Of a DNA stretch of 64,000 nt, positions 27,478 through 36,637 are shown one piece after another. Positions within the stretch are counted from its first letter, which is position 1. Every line of letters starts with the position of its first letter. The stretch comes from Paracoccaceae bacterium (GTDB lineage: Bacteria; Pseudomonadota; Alphaproteobacteria; Rhodobacterales; Rhodobacteraceae): positions 38,072-102,071 of the forward strand of contig CACDPP010000002.1 of assembly GCA_902554705.1 (NCBI GenBank). The letters are read 5' to 3'. Made by a program: the position numbers and the translations under genes. The notes below the pieces were generated by a model. That model made no database searches. It was not told the origin of the DNA and saw only the letters and a program-made list of their open reading frames with translations.

Positions 27478-28079
27478 AACTGATTGAAACCTTCCTGTGG
27501 GATCCGGATAAGGGCGCACCTGACATTGATTTGCATTTAGAGCGAATGTGTAACTCGGCTGCAAACTTAAAATTTAAATTTGAAATAATTAAAATTAAGG
27601 AAAAGATACTCGAAATTAACTCGCAAAGTTGCCTTCGATGCCGACTAACGTTGCGATTTGATGGCGAAATTAATCTTACAACTGCACCTCTAAGTCCTAA
27701 TTCTAAAACTTGGGTCTTGGGTCTTTCGGACTCGATTTTGAGCTCTTCCGACCCTTGGTTGCTGCACAAAAGCTCCAACCGCGTTTTGTACGATGCCGAA
27801 AGAGCAAATTTGCCTGATGGAATAGATGAATTTATTTATCTCAATGAACGTAATGAAGTATGTGAAGGAACCATAACAAATATATTTGTCAAAATAGCTG
27901 GCCAGTGGTTAACCCCACCACTTTCAAGTGGATGTTTGCCTGGGGTACTGAGAAGAAAAAAAATTGAAGATGCCAGCTGCAAAGTCAAAATTGTAACTTT
28001 TTCTGATCTGCAAGACGCTGAAGAAATAACAGTTGGAAATGCTCTCCGTGGTGAAATTGAGGCTGTTTTGAGGCACTAG
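27438..28079 (+). CDS. pabC: Aminodeoxychorismate lyase-like class IV aminotransferase
   Basis: A 213-residue PLP fold-type IV protein. The ending of the family is visible in NEVCEGTITNIFV and LSSGCLPGVLRRK. Its position, overlapping pabB by 40 bp, indicates PabC, which converts aminodeoxychorismate to p-aminobenzoate and pyruvate. PabB-PabC fusions exist, and here the two overlap instead. The start is a TTG with GAGGAAG upstream inside pabB. The N-terminus is shorter than in E. coli PabC (269 residues), so it is a compact form. Confidence 0.82.
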   Translation: MEIPIYSDIREDLELIETFLWDPDKGAPDIDLHLERMCNSAANLKFKFEIIKIKEKILEINSQSCLRCRLTLRFDGEINLTTAPLSPNSKTWVLGLSDSILSSSDPWLLHKSSNRVLYDAERANLPDGIDEFIYLNERNEVCEGTITNIFVKIAGQWLTPPLSSGCLPGVLRRKKIEDASCKVKIVTFSDLQDAEEITVGNALRGEIEAVLRH

Positions 28080-28142
28080 ACTTGACATCTGACTAACAAA
28101 GAGTTGTATCGCCATTACAAAACTCGCTTTGGAATATTAATT

Positions 28143-29924
28143 ATGCATTCTTATCGTAGTCACACATGTGCTGATTTAAATAAAACAAACGTTGGAAGTG
28201 AAGTTCGACTATCTGGTTGGGTTCATAGAATACGAGACCACGGAGGAGTGCTGTTTGTAGACTTAAGAGACCATTACGGTATTACCCAAGTCTTATGTGA
28301 TCCAGATAGCCCGGTTTTCTCAGAAATGGAGAAAGTTCGGTCGGAGTGGTGTATAAGAATTGATGGGAATGTTAAGGCCAGAGACGAAAGTTTGGTCAAT
28401 ACAAAAATCCCAACTGGGGAAATCGAAGTATTTGTACGTGACTTGGAGGTTCTGGGAGCCTCTGAAGAGCTACCCCTAATTGTTTTTGGTGATCAAGAAT
28501 ACCCGGAAGAGACACGCTTAAAGTATAGGTATTTGGACCTACGACGAGAAGTTATGCAGCAAAATATGACATTAAGGTCTGATGTTGTTGCGTCTATTCG
28601 GAAAAGAATGTGGGACTTAAATTTCAGAGAATATCAAACACCGATCATAACGGCTTCAAGCCCGGAAGGCGCGCGAGATTTTTTAGTACCGTCTAGACTG
28701 CATCCTGGTAAATTTTATGCACTTCCCCAAGCTCCGCAGCAGTTTAAGCAGCTGATAATGGTTTCTGGGTTTGATAAATATTTTCAAATTGCTCCCTGTT
28801 TTAGAGATGAAGATCCGCGTGCAGATCGCTCTCCAACGGATTTTTATCAGCTTGATGTGGAAATGAGTTTCGTTACCCAGCAAGATGTATTTGATACAAT
28901 CTCTCCTGTGATAGCTGGGGTTTTTGAAGAATTTGGTTCCAATCGTAAAGTAGATAATCCTGCCAAGTGGCCTCAAATTAGCTATGAAGACTCCGCGAAG
29001 TGGTATGGAACTGATAAGCCTGACCTGAGAAATCCCATAAAAATGCAAGATGTCTCTGAACATTTTAGAGGTTCTGGTTTTGCAATATTTGCTAATTTAT
29101 TAGAGCAAGAAGGTACAGAAATTAGAGCCATTCCTGCTCCTACCGGCGGTAGTAGAAAGTTTTGTGACAGAATGAACGCCTTTGCTCAAAAAGAAGGTCT
29201 TCCCGGAATGGGTTATATATTCTGGCGAGACAATGGTGATGGGATGGAAGCTGCGGGACCGCTCGCAAAAAATATTGGCCCTGAGAGAACAGAATCCCTG
29301 CGTGCTCAGCTAGACCTTGGGACAGGGGATGCCGCTTTCTTTTTGGGCGGTAAGCCTAAAAATTTCGAAAAAGTTGCAGGCAAAGCCAGAGATGTAATTG
29401 GTGATGAGCTCAATCTGACAGATTATGATCGCTTTGCCTTTGCATGGATTGTTGATTTTCCAATTTATGAAAAAGACGAAGAGACCGGCCGAATAGATTT
29501 TGAGCACAATCCGTTTTCAATGCCTCAAGGCGGGATGGAGGCGCTAGAAGGTGATCCTTTGCAGGTAAAAGGTTTTCAATATGATTTGGCATGCAATGGT
29601 TATGAATTAGTATCCGGAGCTATCAGAAATCATCGCCCTGAAATTATGTTTAAGGCATTTGAAATAGCTGGCTATGATGAAAATGAAGTTAGAAATAGAT
29701 TTGGTGGAATGGTAAACGCTTTTCAGTATGGGGCGCCACCCCATGGTGGTTGTGCTGCAGGAATTGATAGGATTGTCATGCTTTTAGCAGATCAGCAAAA
29801 TATTAGAGAAGTTATTATGTTTCCAATGAACCAGAGAGCTGAAGATTTAATGATGGAGGCTCCTAGCGGACCAGAGCCGGATCAATTAATGGAATTAAAC
29901 TTGCGAGTAATTCCACAAGACTAA
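28143..29924 (+). CDS. aspS: Aspartyl-tRNA synthetase
   Basis: A 593-residue class II aminoacyl-tRNA synthetase of bacterial type. The N-terminal OB anticodon-binding domain ([15 protein letters not shown]), the class II motifs (motif 2 [19 protein letters not shown] and motif 3 GIDRIVMLL) and the inserted GAD domain are all present, with full length. I begin at the ATG before HSYRSHTC; the longer in-frame extension is not conserved. Alphaproteobacterial enzymes of this type are often non-discriminating and also charge tRNA-Asn. Confidence 0.96.
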   Translation: MHSYRSHTCADLNKTNVGSEVRLSGWVHRIRDHGGVLFVDLRDHYGITQVLCDPDSPVFSEMEKVRSEWCIRIDGNVKARDESLVNTKIPTGEIEVFVRDLEVLGASEELPLIVFGDQEYPEETRLKYRYLDLRREVMQQNMTLRSDVVASIRKRMWDLNFREYQTPIITASSPEGARDFLVPSRLHPGKFYALPQAPQQFKQLIMVSGFDKYFQIAPCFRDEDPRADRSPTDFYQLDVEMSFVTQQDVFDTISPVIAGVFEEFGSNRKVDNPAKWPQISYEDSAKWYGTDKPDLRNPIKMQDVSEHFRGSGFAIFANLLEQEGTEIRAIPAPTGGSRKFCDRMNAFAQKEGLPGMGYIFWRDNGDGMEAAGPLAKNIGPERTESLRAQLDLGTGDAAFFLGGKPKNFEKVAGKARDVIGDELNLTDYDRFAFAWIVDFPIYEKDEETGRIDFEHNPFSMPQGGMEALEGDPLQVKGFQYDLACNGYELVSGAIRNHRPEIMFKAFEIAGYDENEVRNRFGGMVNAFQYGAPPHGGCAAGIDRIVMLLADQQNIREVIMFPMNQRAEDLMMEAPSGPEPDQLMELNLRVIPQD

Positions 29925-29936
29925 TTGGAGTTTAAA

Positions 29937-30341
29937 ATGATCGGTAGATTAAATCACGTTGCTATAGCTGTTCCTGATTTAATGGAAGCAGCAGCTCAAT
30001 ATGAACAAATGTTGGGGGCATCTGTTGGGGAACCTCAAGATGAGCCAGATCATGGTGTGACGGTTATATTTATTGAACTTCCAAATACTAAAATTGAGTT
30101 ACTACACCCGCTGGGTGAAAACAGTCCCATCGAGGCCTTCTTGGAGAAAAACCCTTCAGGCGGGATACATCACGTATGCTATGAGGTTCAGGATATTATT
30201 AAAGCAAGAGATCATTTAAGCTCTGAGGGAGCGCGAATTTTAGGTTCTGGTGAACCAAAAATTGGGGCTCACGGCAAGCCTGTCTTGTTTTTGCACCCCA
30301 AAGATTTTACTGGAACACTCATAGAATTAGAGCAGGTTTAA
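29937..30341 (+). CDS. mce: Methylmalonyl-CoA epimerase
   Basis: A 134-residue vicinal-oxygen-chelate protein that interconverts (2S)- and (2R)-methylmalonyl-CoA in propionate metabolism. The family pattern is seen in NHVAIAVPDL, IELLHPLG, GGIHHVCYEV and LFLHPKDFTGTLIELEQ, whose His and Glu residues are the metal ligands. I use the ATG preceded by GGAG; an upstream TTG adds four residues. It follows aspS by 12 bp and precedes the DUF1467 gene, a common alphaproteobacterial arrangement. Confidence 0.93.
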   Translation: MIGRLNHVAIAVPDLMEAAAQYEQMLGASVGEPQDEPDHGVTVIFIELPNTKIELLHPLGENSPIEAFLEKNPSGGIHHVCYEVQDIIKARDHLSSEGARILGSGEPKIGAHGKPVLFLHPKDFTGTLIELEQV

Positions 30342-30347
30342 TTTTAT

Positions 30348-30620
30348 ATGGGCATTACCTCTGCGTTAGTTCTTTTTTTTGTTATCTGGTTTTTGGTTTT
30401 CTTGGTCGCCATTCCCATCAGACTTGAAACGCAAGGTGATGTTGGAGAAGTTGAACCTGGAACTCACGCTGGAGCACCTGCGAACCACAAGTTAAAAAAG
30501 AAAGCCTGGATAACAACTGGTATATCTGCAGTTATTTGGGTAATTATTGCTTCCGTTATTTTATCGGGAAACCTTACAATTCACGATATAGATATTTTTA
30601 ATCGGATGAGCGTCCACTGA
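30348..30620 (+). CDS. DUF1467 family membrane protein
   Basis: A 90-residue protein with two predicted membrane helices (residues about 4-22 and 54-75) and a loop rich in Gly, Pro and Glu between them, containing IRLETQGDVGE. This is the DUF1467 family, found beside methylmalonyl-CoA epimerase in many alphaproteobacteria; its role is not known. Its stop codon (30618-30620) coincides with the first bases of the tRNA-like sequence, so the tRNA element overlaps or abuts the gene end. Confidence 0.88.
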   Translation: MGITSALVLFFVIWFLVFLVAIPIRLETQGDVGEVEPGTHAGAPANHKLKKKAWITTGISAVIWVIIASVILSGNLTIHDIDIFNRMSVH

Positions 30621-30693
30621 TTTATAGATCAATTGGTAGAGCAACTGACTTTTAATCAGTGGGTCACAGGTTCAAATCCTGTACGGCTCACCA
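30618..30693 (+). tRNA. Degenerate tRNA-Lys(TTT), probable attachment-site remnant
   Basis: The part from the anticodon arm to CCA is perfect: a 5-bp anticodon stem (30644-30660) with anticodon TTT at 30651-30653, a 5-bp T stem with loop TTCAAAT, and an encoded CCA end (30691-30693). The 5' side is not: the first seven bases (TGATTTA) pair poorly with the acceptor strand ACGGCTC, and the D stem GATC/GAGC has a mismatch. An intact partner would need GAGCCGT at its 5' end. This asymmetry, a preserved 3' part with a replaced 5' part, is what site-specific integration at a tRNA gene leaves behind. A functional tRNA is doubtful. Confidence 0.6.
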
Positions 30694-30827
30694 CTAAAAT
30701 CAATGACTTAGCGGAAATTTAGAAGACCGAAAATCCTGTTGGGGAAATGCTGGGGAAACATTGTTCCACACTGCCAGCATATTAGGGGGTTGGGGTCAAA
30801 AACATGTTGTTTATATTCAGCTTTCTT

Positions 30828-31736
30828 TTAAGCTGCTGGCCATTTGTATTGCTCTTCCATTATTGTTTTTAATAGAACACAGTCATCTGTCATTATACCA
30901 TCCACATTAAGCTCTAAAAGTTTTTGCATTGTTTTGGGATTGTTAACTGTCCAAAAGTGAATTTTAATCCCTAATTTGCGCGCGTGTCTCAATACTCTTT
31001 TTGCAACTAAAGAGATGCCAAACTGCTTAATTGGTAACTGAACACATTGAGCGGTAAAGTTTTGTTCTATCCCAAGTTGAGCACCCAAATAAAATTTGAT
31101 TGCATTACTCGTGCCCATACTATGGCAGGTTTCAACTCCAAGTTCTTTAATTATAGCATTTATACGCTTGTCGTTAAAACTTCCGATACAAACCCGAGAA
31201 CTGCACCCCATTTTCTTTATAGTATTGGCAATTGGTTTGGTAGCTTCCCAGGTTTTTGCATCCAGGTTGAATAATCCTTCCGGAAATTCTTCAAAAACGT
31301 TTGAAAGCCGCGGTATTATCGATGACTTATTTACTTTTAGGCTATCAATATCGACATCTTTTAAATCACTTATTTTTAGGTTTTCTCCCGTTAATCGCTC
31401 TAATGTATTGTCGTGAAAAATATAAGCTGTTCCATCTTTTGAACTATGGATGTCTGTTTCTATTACTCGATAACCTAGATCAAAAGCTTTTCTAAATGAC
31501 TCAAAGCTATTTTCTGCAGCCTCAAGGCTAGCCCCTCTGTGAGCGATTGGAACAATATTTGAACTATTTATGTATTCTAAAAAACTTTGAGAAGAAATTG
31601 AAATGAGGTTATCCACTTCCTGATTTTTTGCTTTAAAATGGCTCCAACCAAAAAACTCAGTAAATAGATTTGCGTCTGCAAGTAAAGATGCACTACTTAG
31701 CTCGGTTTTGTCAGCTTTTTCTACATTTCTCGACAA
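30828..31736 (-). CDS. Glycerophosphodiester phosphodiesterase family protein
   Basis: A 302-residue GDPD-fold protein. The catalytic pattern is complete: IAHRGAS (about residue 63), AAENSFESF, VIETDIHSSKDG and FHDNTLERLTG, with a later HFWTVNNP strand. It hydrolyses glycerophosphodiesters to glycerol-3-phosphate and an alcohol, or a related phosphodiester. No signal peptide is visible, and a roughly 55-residue N-terminal extension precedes the barrel. The start is TTG. It is divergent from glgC, with only about 60 bp between them. Confidence 0.85.
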   Translation of the reverse strand: MSRNVEKADKTELSSASLLADANLFTEFFGWSHFKAKNQEVDNLISISSQSFLEYINSSNIVPIAHRGASLEAAENSFESFRKAFDLGYRVIETDIHSSKDGTAYIFHDNTLERLTGENLKISDLKDVDIDSLKVNKSSIIPRLSNVFEEFPEGLFNLDAKTWEATKPIANTIKKMGCSSRVCIGSFNDKRINAIIKELGVETCHSMGTSNAIKFYLGAQLGIEQNFTAQCVQLPIKQFGISLVAKRVLRHARKLGIKIHFWTVNNPKTMQKLLELNVDGIMTDDCVLLKTIMEEQYKWPAA

Positions 31737-31796
31737 TATACCAACAGAGTTCTAATATATACGTTAGTTGTAAACAAAAATCCTTTGGGACGCATT

Positions 31797-33071
31797 ATGA
31801 AATCAACTGGTGCTAGATTTGTAAGTCGCCTTACAAATAATACAATGGCCTTAGTTTTGGCTGGTGGTCGTGGTCAACGTTTGGGCGTTTTAACAGACTG
31901 GAGAACAAAGCCCGCTGTTCCTTTCGGTGGTAAATTTCGAATAATAGATTTTACCCTCTCAAACTGTATGCATTCAGGTATAAACAAAATCTGTGTATTA
32001 ACTCAGTATAAATCCCACTCTTTGATAAGACATTTGATAAAAGGATGGACAAAAATTAATAACGATAGTGGGGATTTTTTAGATATAGTTCCCGCTCAAC
32101 AATGGACAGATAATGAAACATGGTTTCAAGGAACTGCGGATGCTGTTTTCCAGTCACTCGACATAATAGAAAGCCATGGCCCAGAATATGTCATTATTTT
32201 GGCTGGTGACCATATTTATAATATGGATTATGGCGAAATGCTCGCCGAGCACGTTAATAATGGGGCCGATTTTTCAGTTGGTTGTATTGCAATCGAAGCA
32301 GCAAAAGCGGCTCATCAATTTGGAGTCATGAGTGTTAACGAGAATGGTCGCATAATTGATTTCGAAGAGAAGCCAAAACATCCAAAGACAATGTCAGGTG
32401 ATGATAATAAAGCCTTAGTCAGCATGGGTATTTATGTTGTTTCCCAAAAATACCTTGCATCTATGTTGCGAGATGATGCAGTTTCAGAAAGATCAAACCA
32501 CGATTTTGGTAAGGATATTATTCCTGAGGGATTGCGGCGAGGAGATCATTTTCATGCATATGAATTTCGAAACCCAACTAATGATGACCCCCCATACTGG
32601 AGAGATGTTGGAACTGTAGATAGTTATTACGCGGCAAACATGGAGTTGCTCGAAGCAGAGCCTGCTTTAAACTTGTACGACAAAGGTTGGCCTATAGCCA
32701 CTTATCAAAGGCAGTTACCCCCTGCATTTATAAAGCCTGGCAAAGACGATAGCAAAATTGAGTCTTCTATTATTAGTAGCGCCTGTTTAATCAAAAGTTC
32801 AGAAATTAGGCGTTCGATATTATTTTCTGAGGTACGGGTTGAATCGGGTTGTAAACTTAGCGGGGTACTTGCTCTAGGTGGCTGTAGAATTGGTGCTAAT
32901 TGCCATTTGCAAAATGTAATTCTCGATAATGGTTGTATTGTCCCGCCCGGTTCAGTTATTGGATTTGATCTGCAAGCAGATACTGAAAAGTTTGATGTTA
33001 CAAGGGAGGGTATTGTTCTTATCAATCGACAAATGCTTGGACAAGGTATCAGATATAATCCAGAGTTTTAG
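31797..33071 (+). CDS. glgC: Glucose-1-phosphate adenylyltransferase
   Basis: A 424-residue ADP-glucose pyrophosphorylase. The nucleotide-binding LAGGRGQRLGVLTDWRTKPA, the FGGKFRIIDFTLSNC block, and EEKPKHP are typical GlgC, and the C-terminal left-handed beta-helix region is present. It makes ADP-glucose from ATP and glucose-1-phosphate. No glycogen synthase or branching enzyme is nearby; instead a SPS-like glycosyltransferase and a HIT-type phosphorylase candidate follow, so the ADP-glucose may feed another product. The ATG used has GGGA upstream; an earlier TTG is less likely. Confidence 0.93.
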   Translation: MKSTGARFVSRLTNNTMALVLAGGRGQRLGVLTDWRTKPAVPFGGKFRIIDFTLSNCMHSGINKICVLTQYKSHSLIRHLIKGWTKINNDSGDFLDIVPAQQWTDNETWFQGTADAVFQSLDIIESHGPEYVIILAGDHIYNMDYGEMLAEHVNNGADFSVGCIAIEAAKAAHQFGVMSVNENGRIIDFEEKPKHPKTMSGDDNKALVSMGIYVVSQKYLASMLRDDAVSERSNHDFGKDIIPEGLRRGDHFHAYEFRNPTNDDPPYWRDVGTVDSYYAANMELLEAEPALNLYDKGWPIATYQRQLPPAFIKPGKDDSKIESSIISSACLIKSSEIRRSILFSEVRVESGCKLSGVLALGGCRIGANCHLQNVILDNGCIVPPGSVIGFDLQADTEKFDVTREGIVLINRQMLGQGIRYNPEF

Positions 33072-33106
33072 CTCAAATCGAAAACTAGCGCTTAAGTAGA
33101 AATATT

Positions 33107-34168
33107 TTAAATATTTTTGTTGGAAAATTGAGCACTTACGTGTGAAAGAGCGTTATTTATAAAGAAATAATCGATATCACCTTTTTCAACTAGAGTACGC
33201 TCGTCATCACTGGCCATTACGAGCTCCCCCAGTATTTCTAGACCGCCGACAATTCCTTGACCTCCATTCCAAAATTGTTTTTCCTTATCACGAGGAATAA
33301 AATAAAGCGTAACGCTTTTGCCCAATTTTGAAGAAGTGGCAATAAAATTTGACGTAAGTCTATGCTTTCTAATCTTACTTTCTTTTATTGATTGCGTGAT
33401 CCATGCGCAGGCTTTTGAGACAACTTCAGAAATAGAGCCGCGCCATCTTAAAACTTCAATGGGATAATCCAAGATAAATTCAGGATAACGCCCATCTTTT
33501 GAAGAAGTGAAACTCCTTTCTTCAATCGGAAAGTTAGGAATGTCGGGTGGCCTTCGGAAAAACTGGAAATGAAAATGTGATGCAATGGAAGCACCAGCTC
33601 CAACACCGTTATAAAACCCTACATGTTTTGGCAGACGGCAAGCTAATTCACATAGGTCCTCAATCAATTCTTCTAAACCTTTGCTCTGTTGATTGTCACT
33701 AAGCAGTTTTACTTCTTGTGGTATGTGGTCCTGGGAAGCCAAAACAACATGATTGGGCATAAGAGGAAAAGGATTCATTAAAGCGTTATAATCGCCGCTT
33801 TGGGTCTTGATTTCAAATCCAACTTGGCGACCCTCTTGTTGCCATTCAATATTTTCACGGCAAAGGAAGCAACCATTATTCAAGCAAGTCTCATTTTGAG
33901 GAGGTTGAGAAATGCCTGTCCCGTCATGGCGCCTTGCACGCTTAGGATTCAATTGCACTCGAAAGCTATAATCCTTTGTAGGATGGCTATAAACAAAGCG
34001 CTGTATTTCTCGCAAGTCATCAACTATGAAACCACTTTTCCTTTGGTGATTTTCTAATTCAAGAAGCGCAGCGCTCAGTCCGCCGCTTAATTCTTCGGAG
34101 CCACGAAGTTTAGTATTAAGGCTTGTCCATGAGAGGTCGTAATTCAATAAACCAATTCTCTGATGCAA
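33107..34168 (-). CDS. HIT/GalT-superfamily nucleotide-sugar phosphorylase candidate (DUF4922-like)
   Basis: A 353-residue protein with a histidine-triad motif HFHFQ (198-202), the GalT/Apa1/Vtc2-type block NPFPLMPNHVVLAS (132-145) and three nearby cysteines (C95, C100, C103) that could bind zinc. Relatives are galactose-1-phosphate uridylyltransferases, Ap4A phosphorylases and the GDP-hexose phosphorylases of the VTC2/C15orf58 group. These transfer or phosphorolyse a nucleotide from a sugar-nucleotide. Its position between glgC and a sucrose-phosphate-synthase-like gene suggests an NDP-sugar as substrate. The start is a TTG, as no ATG lies near the N-terminus. Confidence 0.65.
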   Translation of the reverse strand: MHQRIGLLNYDLSWTSLNTKLRGSEELSGGLSAALLELENHQRKSGFIVDDLREIQRFVYSHPTKDYSFRVQLNPKRARRHDGTGISQPPQNETCLNNGCFLCRENIEWQQEGRQVGFEIKTQSGDYNALMNPFPLMPNHVVLASQDHIPQEVKLLSDNQQSKGLEELIEDLCELACRLPKHVGFYNGVGAGASIASHFHFQFFRRPPDIPNFPIEERSFTSSKDGRYPEFILDYPIEVLRWRGSISEVVSKACAWITQSIKESKIRKHRLTSNFIATSSKLGKSVTLYFIPRDKEKQFWNGGQGIVGGLEILGELVMASDDERTLVEKGDIDYFFINNALSHVSAQFSNKNI

Positions 34169-34453
34169 ATTATCCAGGCTAATACTCTTTACTTAATACA
34201 TAAGTAATAATATCTGAAGGTAAATTTGATTTTCTAGACCCATAAAAATTTAGAATATTTTTCTATGCCACTAATTTAATCAAAGTGCAGAGCATGGAGA
34301 AAAAGCAATTGAAAATTATTAAGATTCAACGAAGAAAACTTTTACTTAGCATTACAACATGCAATATCTGAAAGATATAAATCCGACGATGATAAATTCA
34401 GTAAATTCAACTTTTCCATATTATTTAAATTAAAACAACAGAACAAATAGCCG

Positions 34454-35881
34454 ATGCATATTGTATTTTTGAATCCACAGGGGAATTTTGATCCTGCCGA
34501 TAGTTATTTAACCGAGCACCCGGATTTTGGTGGACAACTTGTCTATGTGAAAGAGCTCGCTCAAGCGATGGCACAGCAAGGGCATAAAGTTGATATAGTT
34601 ACAAGAAGAATTCGTGATTCTTCTTGGCCCGAATTTTTTTCAGACCAAGATAGTTATTCAATGTGCCAAGAAAACTTACGGATCCTGCGTTTTCCTTTTG
34701 GGGGAGATCTATTTCTAACTAAAGAAAAGCTGTGGCCTTATTTGCCAGAGCTTGTTGACAGTATGTTGCAGTTTTATAGAGGCGGTTTACCGGATTTTAT
34801 TACCGCTCATTATGCCGATGGTGGATATGCAGCTGCGCTTACATTTAAAAAGACCGGTATTCCGTTTTCTTTCACTGGGCATTCACTGGGCGCACAGAAG
34901 CTGGATAAACTCGGGACAACGACTGACAACTGGCATAGTATGGAAAATCGCTTTAAGTTTTCAAACAGATTAGCCGCGGAACGTATCAGTATGAAATACG
35001 CGGCTAAGATTATGGTATCTACCAAACAAGAGATGGATGAACAGTACGCGCATCCACTTTATATAAGTGCGCTTGATCAATTTGATAAAACAAAATTTGA
35101 AATTATACCCCCTGGTGTGAATGAAAATATATTCAGTCAAACGCCTGCACTTACAGATAAAACGCTTAAACAAAAATTGGATGCTATTTTTGGGATAAAT
35201 GGAGGCCCTGTCATACTAGTATCAAGCCGTCTAGATGAAAAAAAGAATATTAGTGGTGTGGTTCAAGCTTATTCAGAAGATAATGCATTAATTAAAAAGG
35301 CTCATTTGGTGCTTTGCTTTCGGGGAATAAACGACCCATCAGCCGACATTCATAAACTTTCCAAAGAGGAAGAGATAGTATTACGAAAAATACTAAACAT
35401 AATTGAGCGTGGCCATATTCAAAAACACGTTCATTTTCTCAATATAGGATCACAACTTGAGTTAGCAGCAACGTATCGATATTTCGCACAGCGTGGTTCG
35501 GTATTCGCACTTACTTCTCTATATGAGCCTTTTGGTTTAGCCCCTCTAGAGGCAGCTGCAACGGGTTTGGTCCCAGTTGTAACGAAAAACGGGGGACCGT
35601 CTGAGATTTTCTTTGACGGCTCAGGCGTGCTTGTCGATCCTACCTCACCGAAAAGCATATCAGAAGGATTAATGGATGGATTAAAGCGGTATTCAGAATT
35701 ATCAAAAATGGCCATTCAGCTTGTAAAGGAAAAATATACATGGCGTCAAACAGCTAATAAGTATTTGTACTCAATAAACGACGTTATGCATTCCAAACAG
35801 AAAATAGATCGTGCGGAACAAATGAAATTAAATGATAAAGACCTGATTAATGATTATTTAAAAAGTATTGCTGATAGGTAA
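34454..35881 (+). CDS. Sucrose-phosphate synthase-like (GT4) glycosyltransferase
   Basis: A 475-residue GT-B glycosyltransferase. The N-terminal HPDFGGQLVYVKELAQAM is the sucrose-phosphate synthase/mannosylfructose-phosphate synthase entry loop, followed by FTGHSLGAQKLDKL. The C-terminal half has the donor site with SRLDEKKN and the E-X7-E motif in YEPFGLAPLEA. It probably adds a hexose from a nucleotide donor to a phosphorylated sugar, yielding sucrose-phosphate, mannosylfructose-phosphate or a similar compatible solute. No phosphatase gene is directly adjacent. The open +1 frame after its stop may be a C-terminal frameshift. Confidence 0.85.
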   Translation: MHIVFLNPQGNFDPADSYLTEHPDFGGQLVYVKELAQAMAQQGHKVDIVTRRIRDSSWPEFFSDQDSYSMCQENLRILRFPFGGDLFLTKEKLWPYLPELVDSMLQFYRGGLPDFITAHYADGGYAAALTFKKTGIPFSFTGHSLGAQKLDKLGTTTDNWHSMENRFKFSNRLAAERISMKYAAKIMVSTKQEMDEQYAHPLYISALDQFDKTKFEIIPPGVNENIFSQTPALTDKTLKQKLDAIFGINGGPVILVSSRLDEKKNISGVVQAYSEDNALIKKAHLVLCFRGINDPSADIHKLSKEEEIVLRKILNIIERGHIQKHVHFLNIGSQLELAATYRYFAQRGSVFALTSLYEPFGLAPLEAAATGLVPVVTKNGGPSEIFFDGSGVLVDPTSPKSISEGLMDGLKRYSELSKMAIQLVKEKYTWRQTANKYLYSINDVMHSKQKIDRAEQMKLNDKDLINDYLKSIADR

Positions 35882-35976
35882 TGGCCCGATTAAATTAAGT
35901 TTATCACCTCGCCTCCATAGCGACTTGGAAAAAGCTGAGATTGAAGCCCAAGAAGAAGAGAAAGGATGAATGAAAA

Positions 35977-36357
35977 ATGAGTAAAATTACAATCCAATTA
36001 CTTGATGACATACAAGACGGATTTAATCGCCATGATGTTCCTGATATTCTTTCACGATTTACTGATGATGGTATTTGGCTTATGGCCTCTGGCCCAGTTG
36101 CTCCTGATGGAAGGGTGTGCCGTGGAAAAGAAGAAATCGGTTCAGTTTTAAGTGCGCGTTATGAGAAAATCCCTGACATGCGTTGGGAGGAAATTAAACA
36201 TTGGATTGTTGATGATACAAAAGCTATCAGCGAATGGATTGTAAGAGGTACATTTGAAGACAAGTCAAAGCTAAATTGCTTGGGATGCGACCTATGGGAA
36301 TTCAGAGACGGTTTAATTACCAAAAAAGATACTTATTGGAAAATAATCTCTAACTAA
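35977..36357 (+). CDS. SnoaL/NTF2-like protein
   Basis: A 126-residue protein of the SnoaL-like polyketide cyclase/NTF2 fold. The start pattern FNRHDVPDILSRFTDDGIWLMASG and WEFRDGLITKKDTYWKII fit the cone-shaped fold, in which a small ligand binds inside. Family members include isomerases, cyclases and many proteins of unknown role. The ATG is preceded by a purine-rich leader. Its position after the glycosyltransferase gives no clear clue to function. Confidence 0.75.
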   Translation: MSKITIQLLDDIQDGFNRHDVPDILSRFTDDGIWLMASGPVAPDGRVCRGKEEIGSVLSARYEKIPDMRWEEIKHWIVDDTKAISEWIVRGTFEDKSKLNCLGCDLWEFRDGLITKKDTYWKIISN

Positions 36358-36422
36358 TATTCCCAACTTTTTATAATTCGCAAATCTGATTTAGGCGGTT
36401 TTGTTTGCTTATATATTTTTAA

Positions 36423-36539
36423 TTAAAATATAACTCTTGGAATTGGAAGATCCCAGCTTCGAGTAAATACTTGAGTATCGTTTTCATAAACAGCCGTCGT
36501 CTTTTCGCATATTTTTTTGCCTAACAACGATATGAACAT
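36423..36539 (-). pseudogene. Possible C-terminal remnant of a CocE/S15-type hydrolase
   Basis: A 38-residue reading frame in an otherwise empty 280-bp gap. Its end, VFTRSWDLPIPRVIF, resembles the extreme C-terminus of CocE/NonD-type (X-Pro dipeptidyl-peptidase-like) hydrolases, which close with an R-x-W-D-x-x-IPRD element. No catalytic region is present. It could be a gene relic or a spurious match; the region also holds A/T-rich promoter-like sequence for the Lrp gene. Confidence 0.25.
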
Positions 36540-36637
36540 TGGTAATAAAAAAACTCAAATTAATGAACATAATTCCTTTTATTTTTTTTCTATTAGCTTA
36601 AAATAGAACAATATTCACAATTAAAGGGTATTTTAGA

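Noticed and set aside
30694..30827. A tyrosine recombinase gene after the tRNA
   Set aside because: No reading frame of useful length or catalytic R-H-R-Y pattern is present; only leader-like sequence is seen.
36358..36637. A riboswitch or small RNA before the Lrp gene
   Set aside because: A/T-rich with no stable hairpin or T-run terminator.
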